NCBI GenBank assembly: GCA_934271725.1
Contig: CAKQSC010000029.1
Coordinates: 1 to 12,348, forward strand
Direction of reading: 5' to 3'
Source of the DNA: an uncultured Clostridia bacterium
GTDB lineage: Bacteria > Bacillota > Clostridia > Christensenellales > Borkfalkiaceae
Length of the DNA: 12,348 nucleotides
In this document: positions 1 through 6,498 of the stretch, piece by piece
Layout of the letters: every line of letters starts with the position of its first letter
Numbering within the stretch: the first letter of the stretch is position 1
Notes under the pieces: generated by a model
The model's database searches: none
What the model was told of the DNA's origin: nothing
What the model saw: only the letters and a program-made list of their open reading frames with translations
Translations under genes and position numbers: made by a program

Positions 1-650
1 CGCTTATGCAAGCCGTTCTTCTCGATATATCTGTAAGAAAAGGCAAAAACATTCACGTAATGATGCCTTATGCGGACAGCCTTAAATACATAAGCGACTG
101 GTACGCGCAACTCTGGGCGGAAAGTCTCGGCAAAAAGGTGAATAACGACGGTGTCGCGGTATATGCCGGGCAGACGCCCGTAAAATCTCTGGGCGTTACG
201 GATCAGCACTCGCAGGTGCAACTTTATACGGAAGGACCTTTCGATAAGGTGGTAACCTTTATAGGCGTAGGCAAATACAGAAAAGAAACGCCCATACCTT
301 ACGGCTGTGAAGATATTCCCGACGTGGCGTTTTTGTGCGGACACACTATGAACGAACTTATAAGCAGTGAGATGTTTGCGACGGAATACGCGCTTACGGT
401 TGCTCAAAGACCTAATTACAGAATAACTCTTCCCGAAGTGAACGCGTTCACGATAGGCGAACTTCTTTATATGTTTGAACTTCAAACGGCGTATGCGGGC
501 GAAATGCTTGACGTAGACGCGTATAACCAACCGGGCGTAGAGGGCGGAAAGAACGCGACTTACGCAATGCTAGGAAGAAAGGGTTACGAAAAGAAAGCGG
601 AAGAACTTGCGAACGCTCCGAAAAAAAGCGATTTTTATAAAATAAACTAA
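1..650 (+). CDS. pgi: Glucose-6-phosphate isomerase, C-terminal part (5' end outside window)
   Basis: Cytoplasmic phosphoglucose isomerase, interconverting glucose-6-P and fructose-6-P and so linking glycolysis/gluconeogenesis to glycogen synthesis. The reading frame is open from the window edge, so the ATG at 6 is probably an internal Met; about 214 residues are visible of an enzyme usually near 450. Two family hallmarks are clear. The DQHSQ motif (His at residue 68 counting from that Met) is followed by QLYTEGP. The C-terminal signature at residues 165-182 fits the PROSITE pattern G-x-[LIVM]-[LIVMFYW]-x4-[FY]-[DN]-Q-x-G-V-E-x-x-K and ends in the conserved active-site Lys182. The gene ends in TAA only 10 bases before glgB, on the same strand, so co-transcription with the glycogen genes is likely. 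Family identity is very secure; the true start cannot be seen. Confidence 0.95.
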   Translation, partial: LMQAVLLDISVRKGKNIHVMMPYADSLKYISDWYAQLWAESLGKKVNNDGVAVYAGQTPVKSLGVTDQHSQVQLYTEGPFDKVVTFIGVGKYRKETPIPYGCEDIPDVAFLCGHTMNELISSEMFATEYALTVAQRPNYRITLPEVNAFTIGELLYMFELQTAYAGEMLDVDAYNQPGVEGGKNATYAMLGRKGYEKKAEELANAPKKSDFYKIN

Positions 651-653
651 GGA
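649..653 (+). promoter_or_regulatory. Shine-Dalgarno site of glgB, overlapping the pgi stop
   Basis: The bases AAGGA lie 7 bases before the glgB ATG at 661. The first two A residues belong to the pgi stop codon TAA (648-650), so ribosomes finishing pgi stop directly on the glgB initiation site. This supports the ATG at 661 as the start and suggests termination-reinitiation coupling. Confidence 0.7.
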
Positions 654-660
654 AAAAACA

Positions 661-2526
661 ATGACTAACGATTTACCTACCTATCTTTACCATAGCGGTA
701 AAAACTTTATGTCCTACGAGTTTTTAGGCTCGCATTTTACGGAAAAAGACGGCAAAAAGGGCGTCGTTTTCAGAGTATGGGCGCCGAGAGCGGAAAAAGT
801 GTCCGTAACGGGCGATTTCTGCAAATGGGACGTAAACGCTTATCCTATGCAAAGAATATCCACGGGCGGAATATACGAAACGTTCGTAGAGGGGCTTAAA
901 AATTACGATATGTACAAATACGCCGTAACGGCGAACGGAAAAACCGTTTTAAAGGCGGATCCTTTCGCGTTCCACGCGGAAACTTCCCCCGGCACGTCGT
1001 CGAAGGTGTACGATATAGAGGGGTTTTGTTGGACGGATAACGATTACGTCGATAACAAAAAAGACGTCTACGACAAGCCTATGAACATTTACGAAGTCAA
1101 CGCAGGCTCGTGGAAGCGGTACGAGGACGGCAACTTTTTCAGTTATAAAAAATTGGCGAAAGAACTTATACCGTACGTCAAAAAAATGAACTATACGCAT
1201 ATAGAGTTTATGCCCCTTACGGAATACCCGTACGACGGTTCGTGGGGATATCAGGTAAGCGGATATTTCGCCGTAACTTCGAGATTCGGCACGCCAAAAG
1301 ACTTTATGTATTTCGTAAACGAGTGTCATAAGGCGGGTATAGGCGTTATTCTGGATTGGGTTCCCGCGCATTTCCCGAAAGACGAATTCGGTTTGTACGA
1401 GTTCGACGGCGCGCCTCTTTACGAGTATTCCGATCCGTATAAAATGGAACATAAAGGTTGGGGAACGAGAGTTTTCGATTACGGCAGAAACGAAGTCAGA
1501 AGTTTTTTGATTTCGAGCGCGACTTTCTTTTTCGATAAATATCACATAGACGGGTTGCGGGTGGACGCCGTGGCTTCTATGCTGTATCTCGACTACGACA
1601 AAAAAGAGGGCGAGTGGCAACCTAACGTGTTCGGCGGAAACTACAATCTCGAAGCGATAGGCTTTTTAAAAGAACTCAACGTAACCGTTTTCGGGAAATA
1701 TCCTCACGCGCTTATGATAGCGGAAGAGTCTACGGCGTTTCCGCTTATAACCAAGCCGACGGACGTAGGGGGGCTCGGGTTCAACTACAAATGGAATATG
1801 GGTTGGATGAACGACGCTTTGAGTTATATGGCTACGGATCCCTATTTCAGGTCGGGCAATCACGACAAACTCACATTTTCGATGATGTACGCATTTTCGG
1901 AAAATTACGTGCTTCCCGTATCTCACGACGAAGTCGTTCACGGCAAAAAATCTCTTATAGAGAAAATGGCGGGAGATTACGACGATAAGTTTGCTAATTT
2001 CAGAATATTTCAGGGCTATATGACGGCGCACCCCGGCAAGAAGTTAAACTTTATGGGCAACGAGTTCGCGCAGTTTATAGAATGGGATTACAAAAAAGGT
2101 CTTGACTTTTTGCTTTTAAACTACGAAAAGCACAGAAAGACTTTGAGTTACACAAAGGCACTGAACGCTTTTTATCTTTCTCACCCGAGTTTTTACGAGG
2201 TGGATTTCGACTGGCGGGGGTTCGGGTGGATTACCTGCGACGAAAGAGATAAAAACGTCATAGCGTTTAACAGATACGATAAAGAGGGCAACGCCGTAAC
2301 GGTTATAGTAAACTTTTCGGGTTGCGACTATCATAAGTATCGGTTAGGTACGGATAAAGGAAAATATAAGGTTGTATTTTCGTCGGACGACGTAAGGTTC
2401 GGCGGAGAGGGTAAACTGAGAAAAAAGGTTTACCAAACGAAACGGGTTAAAGCTCACGGTAAAGAAAACTCGATAGAAATCGATTTGCCGAGACTTACCT
2501 GTTTGTATATAGAAAAAACGTTATAA
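661..2526 (+). CDS. glgB: 1,4-alpha-glucan branching enzyme (GH13)
   Basis: Cuts an alpha-1,4-glucan segment and re-attaches it by an alpha-1,6 link, creating glycogen branch points in the cytoplasm. Of the 621 residues, about 20-120 form the CBM48-like N-terminal beta-sandwich (VFRVWAPRAEKVSVTGDF). The GH13 barrel follows (about 140-510), then a C-terminal all-beta domain. The catalytic motifs are intact: region I DWVPAHF from D232, nucleophile D302 in GLRVDAVASM, acid/base E355 in IAEEST, and the third carboxylate D423 in SHDEVVHGKKS. The length matches the short Bacillus-type GlgB (about 630 residues) and lacks the extra N-terminal N1 domain of the E. coli enzyme (about 730). It sits 10 bases after pgi and 13 before glgC, in the first position of the glgBCDAP order. 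Identity is essentially certain, because the VVHGKKSL motif separates branching enzymes from glgX/treZ relatives. Confidence 0.98.
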   Translation: MTNDLPTYLYHSGKNFMSYEFLGSHFTEKDGKKGVVFRVWAPRAEKVSVTGDFCKWDVNAYPMQRISTGGIYETFVEGLKNYDMYKYAVTANGKTVLKADPFAFHAETSPGTSSKVYDIEGFCWTDNDYVDNKKDVYDKPMNIYEVNAGSWKRYEDGNFFSYKKLAKELIPYVKKMNYTHIEFMPLTEYPYDGSWGYQVSGYFAVTSRFGTPKDFMYFVNECHKAGIGVILDWVPAHFPKDEFGLYEFDGAPLYEYSDPYKMEHKGWGTRVFDYGRNEVRSFLISSATFFFDKYHIDGLRVDAVASMLYLDYDKKEGEWQPNVFGGNYNLEAIGFLKELNVTVFGKYPHALMIAEESTAFPLITKPTDVGGLGFNYKWNMGWMNDALSYMATDPYFRSGNHDKLTFSMMYAFSENYVLPVSHDEVVHGKKSLIEKMAGDYDDKFANFRIFQGYMTAHPGKKLNFMGNEFAQFIEWDYKKGLDFLLLNYEKHRKTLSYTKALNAFYLSHPSFYEVDFDWRGFGWITCDERDKNVIAFNRYDKEGNAVTVIVNFSGCDYHKYRLGTDKGKYKVVFSSDDVRFGGEGKLRKKVYQTKRVKAHGKENSIEIDLPRLTCLYIEKTL

Positions 2527-2538
2527 GGGGTAATAAAT
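2525..2538 (+). promoter_or_regulatory. glgC ribosome binding site and initiation leader
   Basis: AAGGGG at 2525-2530 sits 9 bases before the glgC ATG at 2540, and its first two A residues are part of the glgB stop codon (2524-2526). The 12 bases GGGGTAATAAAT at 2527-2538 recur exactly before glgD (3729-3740), at nearly the same distance from the start codon. Confidence 0.7.
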
Positions 2539-2539
2539 T

Positions 2540-3742
2540 ATGGCGAGAAGAAAAAAATGCGTTGCAATGTTGCTTGCGGGCGGACAGGGTAGCAGATTAT
2601 ATGCTTTGACAAGCAGAATAGCGAAACCCGCCGTCAGTTTCGGCGGTAAATACAGAATTATTGATTTTCCGCTTTCCAACTGCGTAAACTCGGGTATAGA
2701 TACGGTCGGCGTGCTTACGCAATACCAACCGCTCATACTCAACGACTATATAGGAAACGGTCAGCCGTGGGACCTCGACAGGTCTTTCGGCGGTGTTCAC
2801 ATTCTTTCGCCCTATCAGGCGAAAGAGGGATCCGATTGGTTTAAAGGAACGGCAAACGCGATTTATCAGAATATTCACTTTTTGAAACAGTTCAATCCAG
2901 AATACGTTCTTATTTTGTCGGGCGACCATATTTACAAAATGGATTATGGCAAAATGCTCGAATACCACATAGAAAAAGGCGCGGACTGCACCATTTCGGC
3001 GATAGACGTTCCGATAGAAGAGGCGTCCCGATTCGGTATATTGAATACGAAAGAGGACGGCAGAATTTACGAGTTCGAGGAAAAACCCAAACACCCGAAA
3101 AGCACGAAAGCGTCTATGGGTATTTACATATTCACTGCGAACAAACTGTACGATTATCTCGAAGCGGACGAGAAAGACGAAAATTCGCAGAAAGATTTCG
3201 GAAAGAACGTAATTCCCGCAATGCTCAACGCCGGCGAGAAAATGTATTCGTATAGTTTCAAAGGCTACTGGCGCGACGTGGGAACGATAGATTCCCTTTA
3301 CGAAGCGAATATGGACTTGCTTTCGGACACGCCTAATTTCGACGTGTGGGACGACAACTGGGTAATTCAGTCCAGAAGCCCGCTCGCTCCCCCTCTTTAC
3401 GTAACGGACGGGGCTACGGTGCATAACAGCATAGTTCTTTCCGGCTCGGAAATATACGGCAAGGTAGAAAACTCCGTACTTTCCAGCAACGTCAAAGTCG
3501 GCAAAGGCGCGGTTGTTAAAGACAGCATAATAATGAACGGCGCGGTGATAGGCGACGGAGCAAAGGTGGAATACTCCGTTATAGACGAAAACGTAACCGT
3601 CGGCGCGAAAGCGATTGTCGGCGAAAACAAGAAAACGGCAAAAGGCATAACCGTTATCGGCAGAGACTCGATGATAGAAAACGGAAAAAAAGTCGAAAGC
3701 GGTGCAATGGTGGATAAATATGCGACAGGGGGTAATAAATAA
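2540..3742 (+). CDS. glgC: Glucose-1-phosphate adenylyltransferase (ADP-glucose pyrophosphorylase), catalytic subunit
   Basis: Makes ADP-glucose and pyrophosphate from ATP and glucose-1-P, the committed and usually rate-controlling step of bacterial glycogen synthesis. The 400 residues match the family length. The nucleotidyltransferase domain (about 1-275) has the intact loop LAGGQGSRLYALT (residues 12-24), then AKPAV, GGKYRIIDFPLSN, GTANAIYQN, the catalytic SGDH (127-130, Asp129 corresponding to E. coli D142), EEKP (180-183) and YWRDVGT (243-249, Asp246 corresponding to E. coli D276). Residues from about 290 form the left-handed beta-helix, seen as hexapeptide-like repeats (VHNSIVLSGSEIYGKVENSV). 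The position of E. coli Lys39, the fructose-1,6-bisphosphate activator site, appears to be Arg26 here, fitting the idea that Firmicutes enzymes are regulated differently; that alignment was made by eye. The stop codon overlaps the glgD start by one base, which suggests balanced expression of a GlgC/GlgD pair. Confidence 0.98.
   Translation: MARRKKCVAMLLAGGQGSRLYALTSRIAKPAVSFGGKYRIIDFPLSNCVNSGIDTVGVLTQYQPLILNDYIGNGQPWDLDRSFGGVHILSPYQAKEGSDWFKGTANAIYQNIHFLKQFNPEYVLILSGDHIYKMDYGKMLEYHIEKGADCTISAIDVPIEEASRFGILNTKEDGRIYEFEEKPKHPKSTKASMGIYIFTANKLYDYLEADEKDENSQKDFGKNVIPAMLNAGEKMYSYSFKGYWRDVGTIDSLYEANMDLLSDTPNFDVWDDNWVIQSRSPLAPPLYVTDGATVHNSIVLSGSEIYGKVENSVLSSNVKVGKGAVVKDSIIMNGAVIGDGAKVEYSVIDENVTVGAKAIVGENKKTAKGITVIGRDSMIENGKKVESGAMVDKYATGGNK
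3727..3740 (+). promoter_or_regulatory. glgD ribosome binding site inside the end of glgC
   Basis: AGGGGG at 3727-3732 lies 9 bases before the glgD ATG (3742) and is wholly within the last codons of glgC. The bases GGGGTAATAAAT (3729-3740) are identical to 2527-2538 before glgC. In glgC this segment encodes the final Gly-Asn-Lys and reaches into the stop codon. It supports the ATG at 3742 and translational coupling. Confidence 0.7.
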
Positions 3743-4854
3743 TGAGAACGCTCGGTATAGTATTTGCTAACATGCACGACGCGGATATATCCGAACTCGT
3801 TGCAAAAAGAACGTTTGCTTCCATTCCTTTCGGCGGAAGATACCGTCTTATAGACTTCGTGTTGTCTAATATGGTCAATTCGGGCATAGACACGGTCGGA
3901 GTTATTACGAGAAACAACTATCAGTCGCTTATGGATCACGTGGGCAACGGAAAAGACTGGGATCTTGCCAGAAAGAACGGCGGTCTTATACTTTTACCGC
4001 CTTACGGCAACGTGGGGAACAGCGGACTTTATACTTCGAGAATAAGCGCGCTTAAAGGGATTTCCAACTTCCTTACCCGTGCCGACGAAGAGTTCGTCGT
4101 AATGACGGATACGGACTTCATATGCACCCTTAACTATGCGGACGTCGTTGCGGAGCACGTGGCTTCGGGCGCGGACGTAACAATGGTTTACGGTATAAAC
4201 AAAAACACCTTCGGCCCGCTTAAAAATCCGATTGAAATAACACAGGACGATACGGGCAGAGTTACGAAGATTCGTTATAACGAAAAAGTCAAAAAAGAAG
4301 CGAAAGTGTTTATGAACATTTTCGTAATGAGAAGATCCACTCTTCAACGCCTCGTTGCGGATTCGGGCGTATATCTCGGCAGTCATTTTACTACGGAGAT
4401 ACTCGCAAGTTCCGTAAAGAGTCTTAATATAAGAGGATATGCGTACAACAGTTACTTCGCGTGCATAGACTCTTTGCAGAGTTATTACGACGCTAATATG
4501 GCTCTTTTAAAGGAAGATATAAGATCCGCGCTTTTCAACGATTCGAGCGTGTACACGAAAGTCAAAGATTCCGCGCCGACGCGTTTCGGCTCTTCGGCGG
4601 AAGTAAGAAACTCTCTTATAGCGGACGGTTGCGTTATAGAAGGCACTGTTGAAAACAGCGTAATATTCAGAGGCGTTAAGATAGCGAGGGGAACGGTTGT
4701 AAAAAACTCCGTTCTTATGCAGAACACCAACGTGGGCGAAAACGTAAGTTTAAACGCTATAATAGCGGATAAAAACGTCGTAATAAAAGACAAACGGGTT
4801 TTGTCGGGCGACGTAACGCATCCTTTCTTTATAGGGAAAGGCACGATGATTTAA
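3742..4854 (+). CDS. glgD: GlgD, degenerate ADP-glucose pyrophosphorylase subunit
   Basis: Paralogue of GlgC found in Firmicutes, where it is thought to pair with GlgC and change its activity rather than catalyse. The fold is kept: 370 residues with an N-terminal nucleotidyltransferase domain (FGGRYRLIDFVLSNMVNSGIDTVGV) and C-terminal beta-helix repeats from about 275 (VRNSLIADGCVIEGTVENSV). The active site is eroded. The GGxGSRLxxLT loop is replaced by a stretch with no glycine pair (IVFANMHDADISELVAKR). SGDH becomes DTDF, keeping only Asp125. EEKP becomes NEKV. YWRDVGT becomes YFACIDS, with Cys241 in place of the second catalytic Asp. The loss is therefore read from the sequence, while the regulatory role is family knowledge plus inference. 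It overlaps glgC by one base (TAATG) and lies 12 bases before glgA. It is complete, with no frameshift, so it is a specialised subunit and not a pseudogene. Confidence 0.96.
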   Translation: MRTLGIVFANMHDADISELVAKRTFASIPFGGRYRLIDFVLSNMVNSGIDTVGVITRNNYQSLMDHVGNGKDWDLARKNGGLILLPPYGNVGNSGLYTSRISALKGISNFLTRADEEFVVMTDTDFICTLNYADVVAEHVASGADVTMVYGINKNTFGPLKNPIEITQDDTGRVTKIRYNEKVKKEAKVFMNIFVMRRSTLQRLVADSGVYLGSHFTTEILASSVKSLNIRGYAYNSYFACIDSLQSYYDANMALLKEDIRSALFNDSSVYTKVKDSAPTRFGSSAEVRNSLIADGCVIEGTVENSVIFRGVKIARGTVVKNSVLMQNTNVGENVSLNAIIADKNVVIKDKRVLSGDVTHPFFIGKGTMI

Positions 4855-4858
4855 GGAG
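4853..4858 (+). promoter_or_regulatory. Strong Shine-Dalgarno site fixing the glgA start
   Basis: AAGGAG lies 8 bases before the ATG at 4867 and includes the last two bases of the glgD stop codon (4852-4854). This near-consensus site matters because it places initiation in front of the unusual Lys/Thr-rich N-terminal tail of GlgA. No in-frame ATG, GTG or TTG exists between the ATG and the start of the synthase domain. Confidence 0.8.
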
Positions 4859-4866
4859 AACTTAAA

Positions 4867-5082
4867 ATGGCAGAAACGACTAAAAAGACAACGACAACGA
4901 AAAAAACGGTAACCGCAAAAACGGCTACGGAAACGAAAAAGAATACGGCGTCTGCGAAAACCGCGCCCGAAAAGGCGGTAAAAAAACCCGCTACGAAAAA
5001 AACGACGGCTACGGCGAAGAAACAACCCGTAAAAAAGGTTGCAAAAAAGGCTACGCCCGAAATAACGGTTAAAAAGAAAAAG
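4867..5082 (+). other. Histone H1-like low-complexity tail encoded at the start of glgA
   Basis: Residues 1-72 contain 23 Lys, 19 Thr and 12 Ala, with only four Glu and no Asp or Arg, giving a net charge near +19. Lys is arranged as eight KK pairs (6-7, 12-13, 24-25, 39-40, 44-45, 51-52, 56-57, 60-61) and a closing KKKK at 69-72. There is no hydrophobic run, so it is neither a signal peptide nor a membrane anchor, and it is predicted to be disordered. Composition resembles histone H1 and the C-terminal tails of some bacterial HU and Hc1-like proteins, but resemblance in composition is not evidence of common descent. Possible roles are binding to polyanions (nucleic acid, polyphosphate), tethering at the glycogen granule, or a site for lysine acetylation; none can be chosen from sequence alone. 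Confidence 0.85.
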
Positions 5083-6483
5083 GAAGTTATTTTCATCGCG
5101 TCGGAAGGTCAGCCTTTCGTTGCGACGGGCGGACTCGCGGACGTTATAGGTTCGCTTCCGCAGGCTATCGCGGAGAGAGGGAATTATAAAGTAAGCGTTA
5201 TACTTCCCCTTTATTCGCAGGTAGACGCCAATTACCGCCAACTTTTCAAGTTCGTGGGGCACTTCGAGGTTTCTCTTTCGTGGAGAAGAATATACTGCGG
5301 AGTGTTTACTTTCGAGCATAAAGGCGTAACCTATTATTTTATCGACAACGAATATTATTTTAAAAGAGACAACGGGCTGTACGGCTATTACGACGACGGG
5401 GAAAGATTTGCATTTTTCTCCAAAGCATCGCTTGACGTCATAGGCTATCTCGGAATATATCCGGACGTAATACACTGCCACGACTGGCAGACGGCTTGGT
5501 CCGTAATATACCTTAAAACGGCGTATAGCGGAAGCGGACTTTACAATAAGATAAAAACGGTGTTTACGATACATAACATCGAATATCAGGGAAAGTTCGG
5601 TTTCGACGTTCTTGGAGATTTGTTCGGTTTGTCGGACGAATATCGCGGTGTTCTCGACAACGACGGTTGCATAAACCTTATGAAAGCGGCGATAGAACTT
5701 TCCGACAAAGTAACGACGGTAAGTCCTACGTACGCAAACGAGATTAAAGATGACTATTTCGCTCACGGGCTTGCTTCCACGATAAGAAGAAACGAGTCCA
5801 AACTGACGGGAATACTCAACGGCATAGACACGGATTTTTATAACCCGAAAACGGACAGAATGATTTTCGCCGGTTACGACGCGAACGATTTGACGGGCAA
5901 GGCGGTTTGCAAAAAGAGTTTGCAGACTATGCTTAACCTCCCCGTAAGAGAGGACGTACCCGTCATCGCGATGATTACGAGATTAGTCGGACACAAAGGA
6001 CTCGACCTCGTAAGACAGGTTGCCGGCGAAATACTTATGGACGACGTTCAGTTGGTCATACTCGGCAAAGGCGACAGCGTGTACGAAAACTTTTTTACCG
6101 ATTTACAGAGAAACTATCCCGGGAAATGCGCTACGATGATTGCGTATAATCAGGATTTGTCGAGAAAGATTTATTCGGGCGCGGACATCTTCCTTATGCC
6201 CAGCAAAACCGAGCCTTGCGGACTTTCGCAAATGATTGCTTCCCGCTACGGAACGGTTGCGATAGTAAGGGAAACGGGCGGTCTTAACGACACCATAAAA
6301 GCGGGTATCGGCGGAAACGGTTACAGTTTCAACGCGTATAACGCATACGATATGCTTTACGTTATAAGAGAAGCGGTGAGAGATTTTGCGGACAAGGAAA
6401 AGTGGAGCGACGTTCAGAAGCGCGCTATGCTCACCGATTTCGGTTGGAAAAATCAAGCGCAAAAATACGAAGAATTATACTAA
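4867..6483 (+). CDS. glgA: Glycogen synthase (GT5) with a Lys/Thr/Ala-rich N-terminal tail
   Basis: Transfers glucose from ADP-glucose to the non-reducing end of the growing alpha-1,4-glucan. Of the 538 residues, about 466 form a normal GT-B fold GT5 enzyme starting at EVIFIASEG (residue 73). Visible landmarks are TGGLADV (87-93), HCHDWQ (203-208), TIHNIEYQG, the phosphate/nucleotide-binding Arg372 and Lys377 in TRLVGHKG (like E. coli R300 and K305), and Glu449 in SKTEPCGLSQ. The C-terminal F-W-x(5)-Y-x-x-LY ending is typical. Two things are odd. Residues 1-72 form a highly basic low-complexity extension (separate entry). Ala86 occupies the place of the E. coli KxGG Lys15, which contacts ADP-glucose; I recall similar Ala/Ser variants in other Clostridia, so this alone does not imply inactivity. 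The gene is in its expected operon place, 12 bases after glgD and 15 before glgP. Enzyme identity is certain; the tail's role is unknown. Confidence 0.97.
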   Translation: MAETTKKTTTTKKTVTAKTATETKKNTASAKTAPEKAVKKPATKKTTATAKKQPVKKVAKKATPEITVKKKKEVIFIASEGQPFVATGGLADVIGSLPQAIAERGNYKVSVILPLYSQVDANYRQLFKFVGHFEVSLSWRRIYCGVFTFEHKGVTYYFIDNEYYFKRDNGLYGYYDDGERFAFFSKASLDVIGYLGIYPDVIHCHDWQTAWSVIYLKTAYSGSGLYNKIKTVFTIHNIEYQGKFGFDVLGDLFGLSDEYRGVLDNDGCINLMKAAIELSDKVTTVSPTYANEIKDDYFAHGLASTIRRNESKLTGILNGIDTDFYNPKTDRMIFAGYDANDLTGKAVCKKSLQTMLNLPVREDVPVIAMITRLVGHKGLDLVRQVAGEILMDDVQLVILGKGDSVYENFFTDLQRNYPGKCATMIAYNQDLSRKIYSGADIFLMPSKTEPCGLSQMIASRYGTVAIVRETGGLNDTIKAGIGGNGYSFNAYNAYDMLYVIREAVRDFADKEKWSDVQKRAMLTDFGWKNQAQKYEELY

Positions 6484-6487
6484 CATC

Positions 6488-6493
6488 AAGGAG
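6488..6493 (+). promoter_or_regulatory. Shine-Dalgarno site of glgP
   Basis: AAGGAG lies 5 bases before the ATG at 6499, within the 15-base gap after glgA. The spacing is a little short but the match is strong, supporting this start. Confidence 0.7.
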
Positions 6494-6498
6494 CGACG

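Noticed and set aside
2628..2646. Six-base-pair GC hairpin (CCGCCG / CGGCGG, 7-base loop) near the 5' end of glgC
   Set aside because: It lies over the conserved KPAVSFGGK codons and is explained by amino-acid constraint; there is no T-run and no sign of an attenuator.
3742..4854. glgD as a pseudogene of glgC
   Set aside because: The frame is intact, the beta-helix and most of the fold are conserved, and GlgD is a recognised family in Firmicutes with these same kinds of losses.
4867..5082. Tail of GlgA as a signal peptide, transmembrane anchor or separate small gene
   Set aside because: There is no hydrophobic stretch or cleavage site, and the frame continues without a stop into the synthase domain.
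4750..5766. Long minus-strand open frame (338 codons) across glgD-glgA, and similar ones at 2597-3424, 10886-11599 and 949-1620
   Set aside because: They lie fully antisense to genes with clear family motifs. Their translations are Arg/Phe/Val-rich with no recognisable motif, and they arise because the sense genes rarely use codons that read as stops on the other strand (TTA, CTA, TCA).
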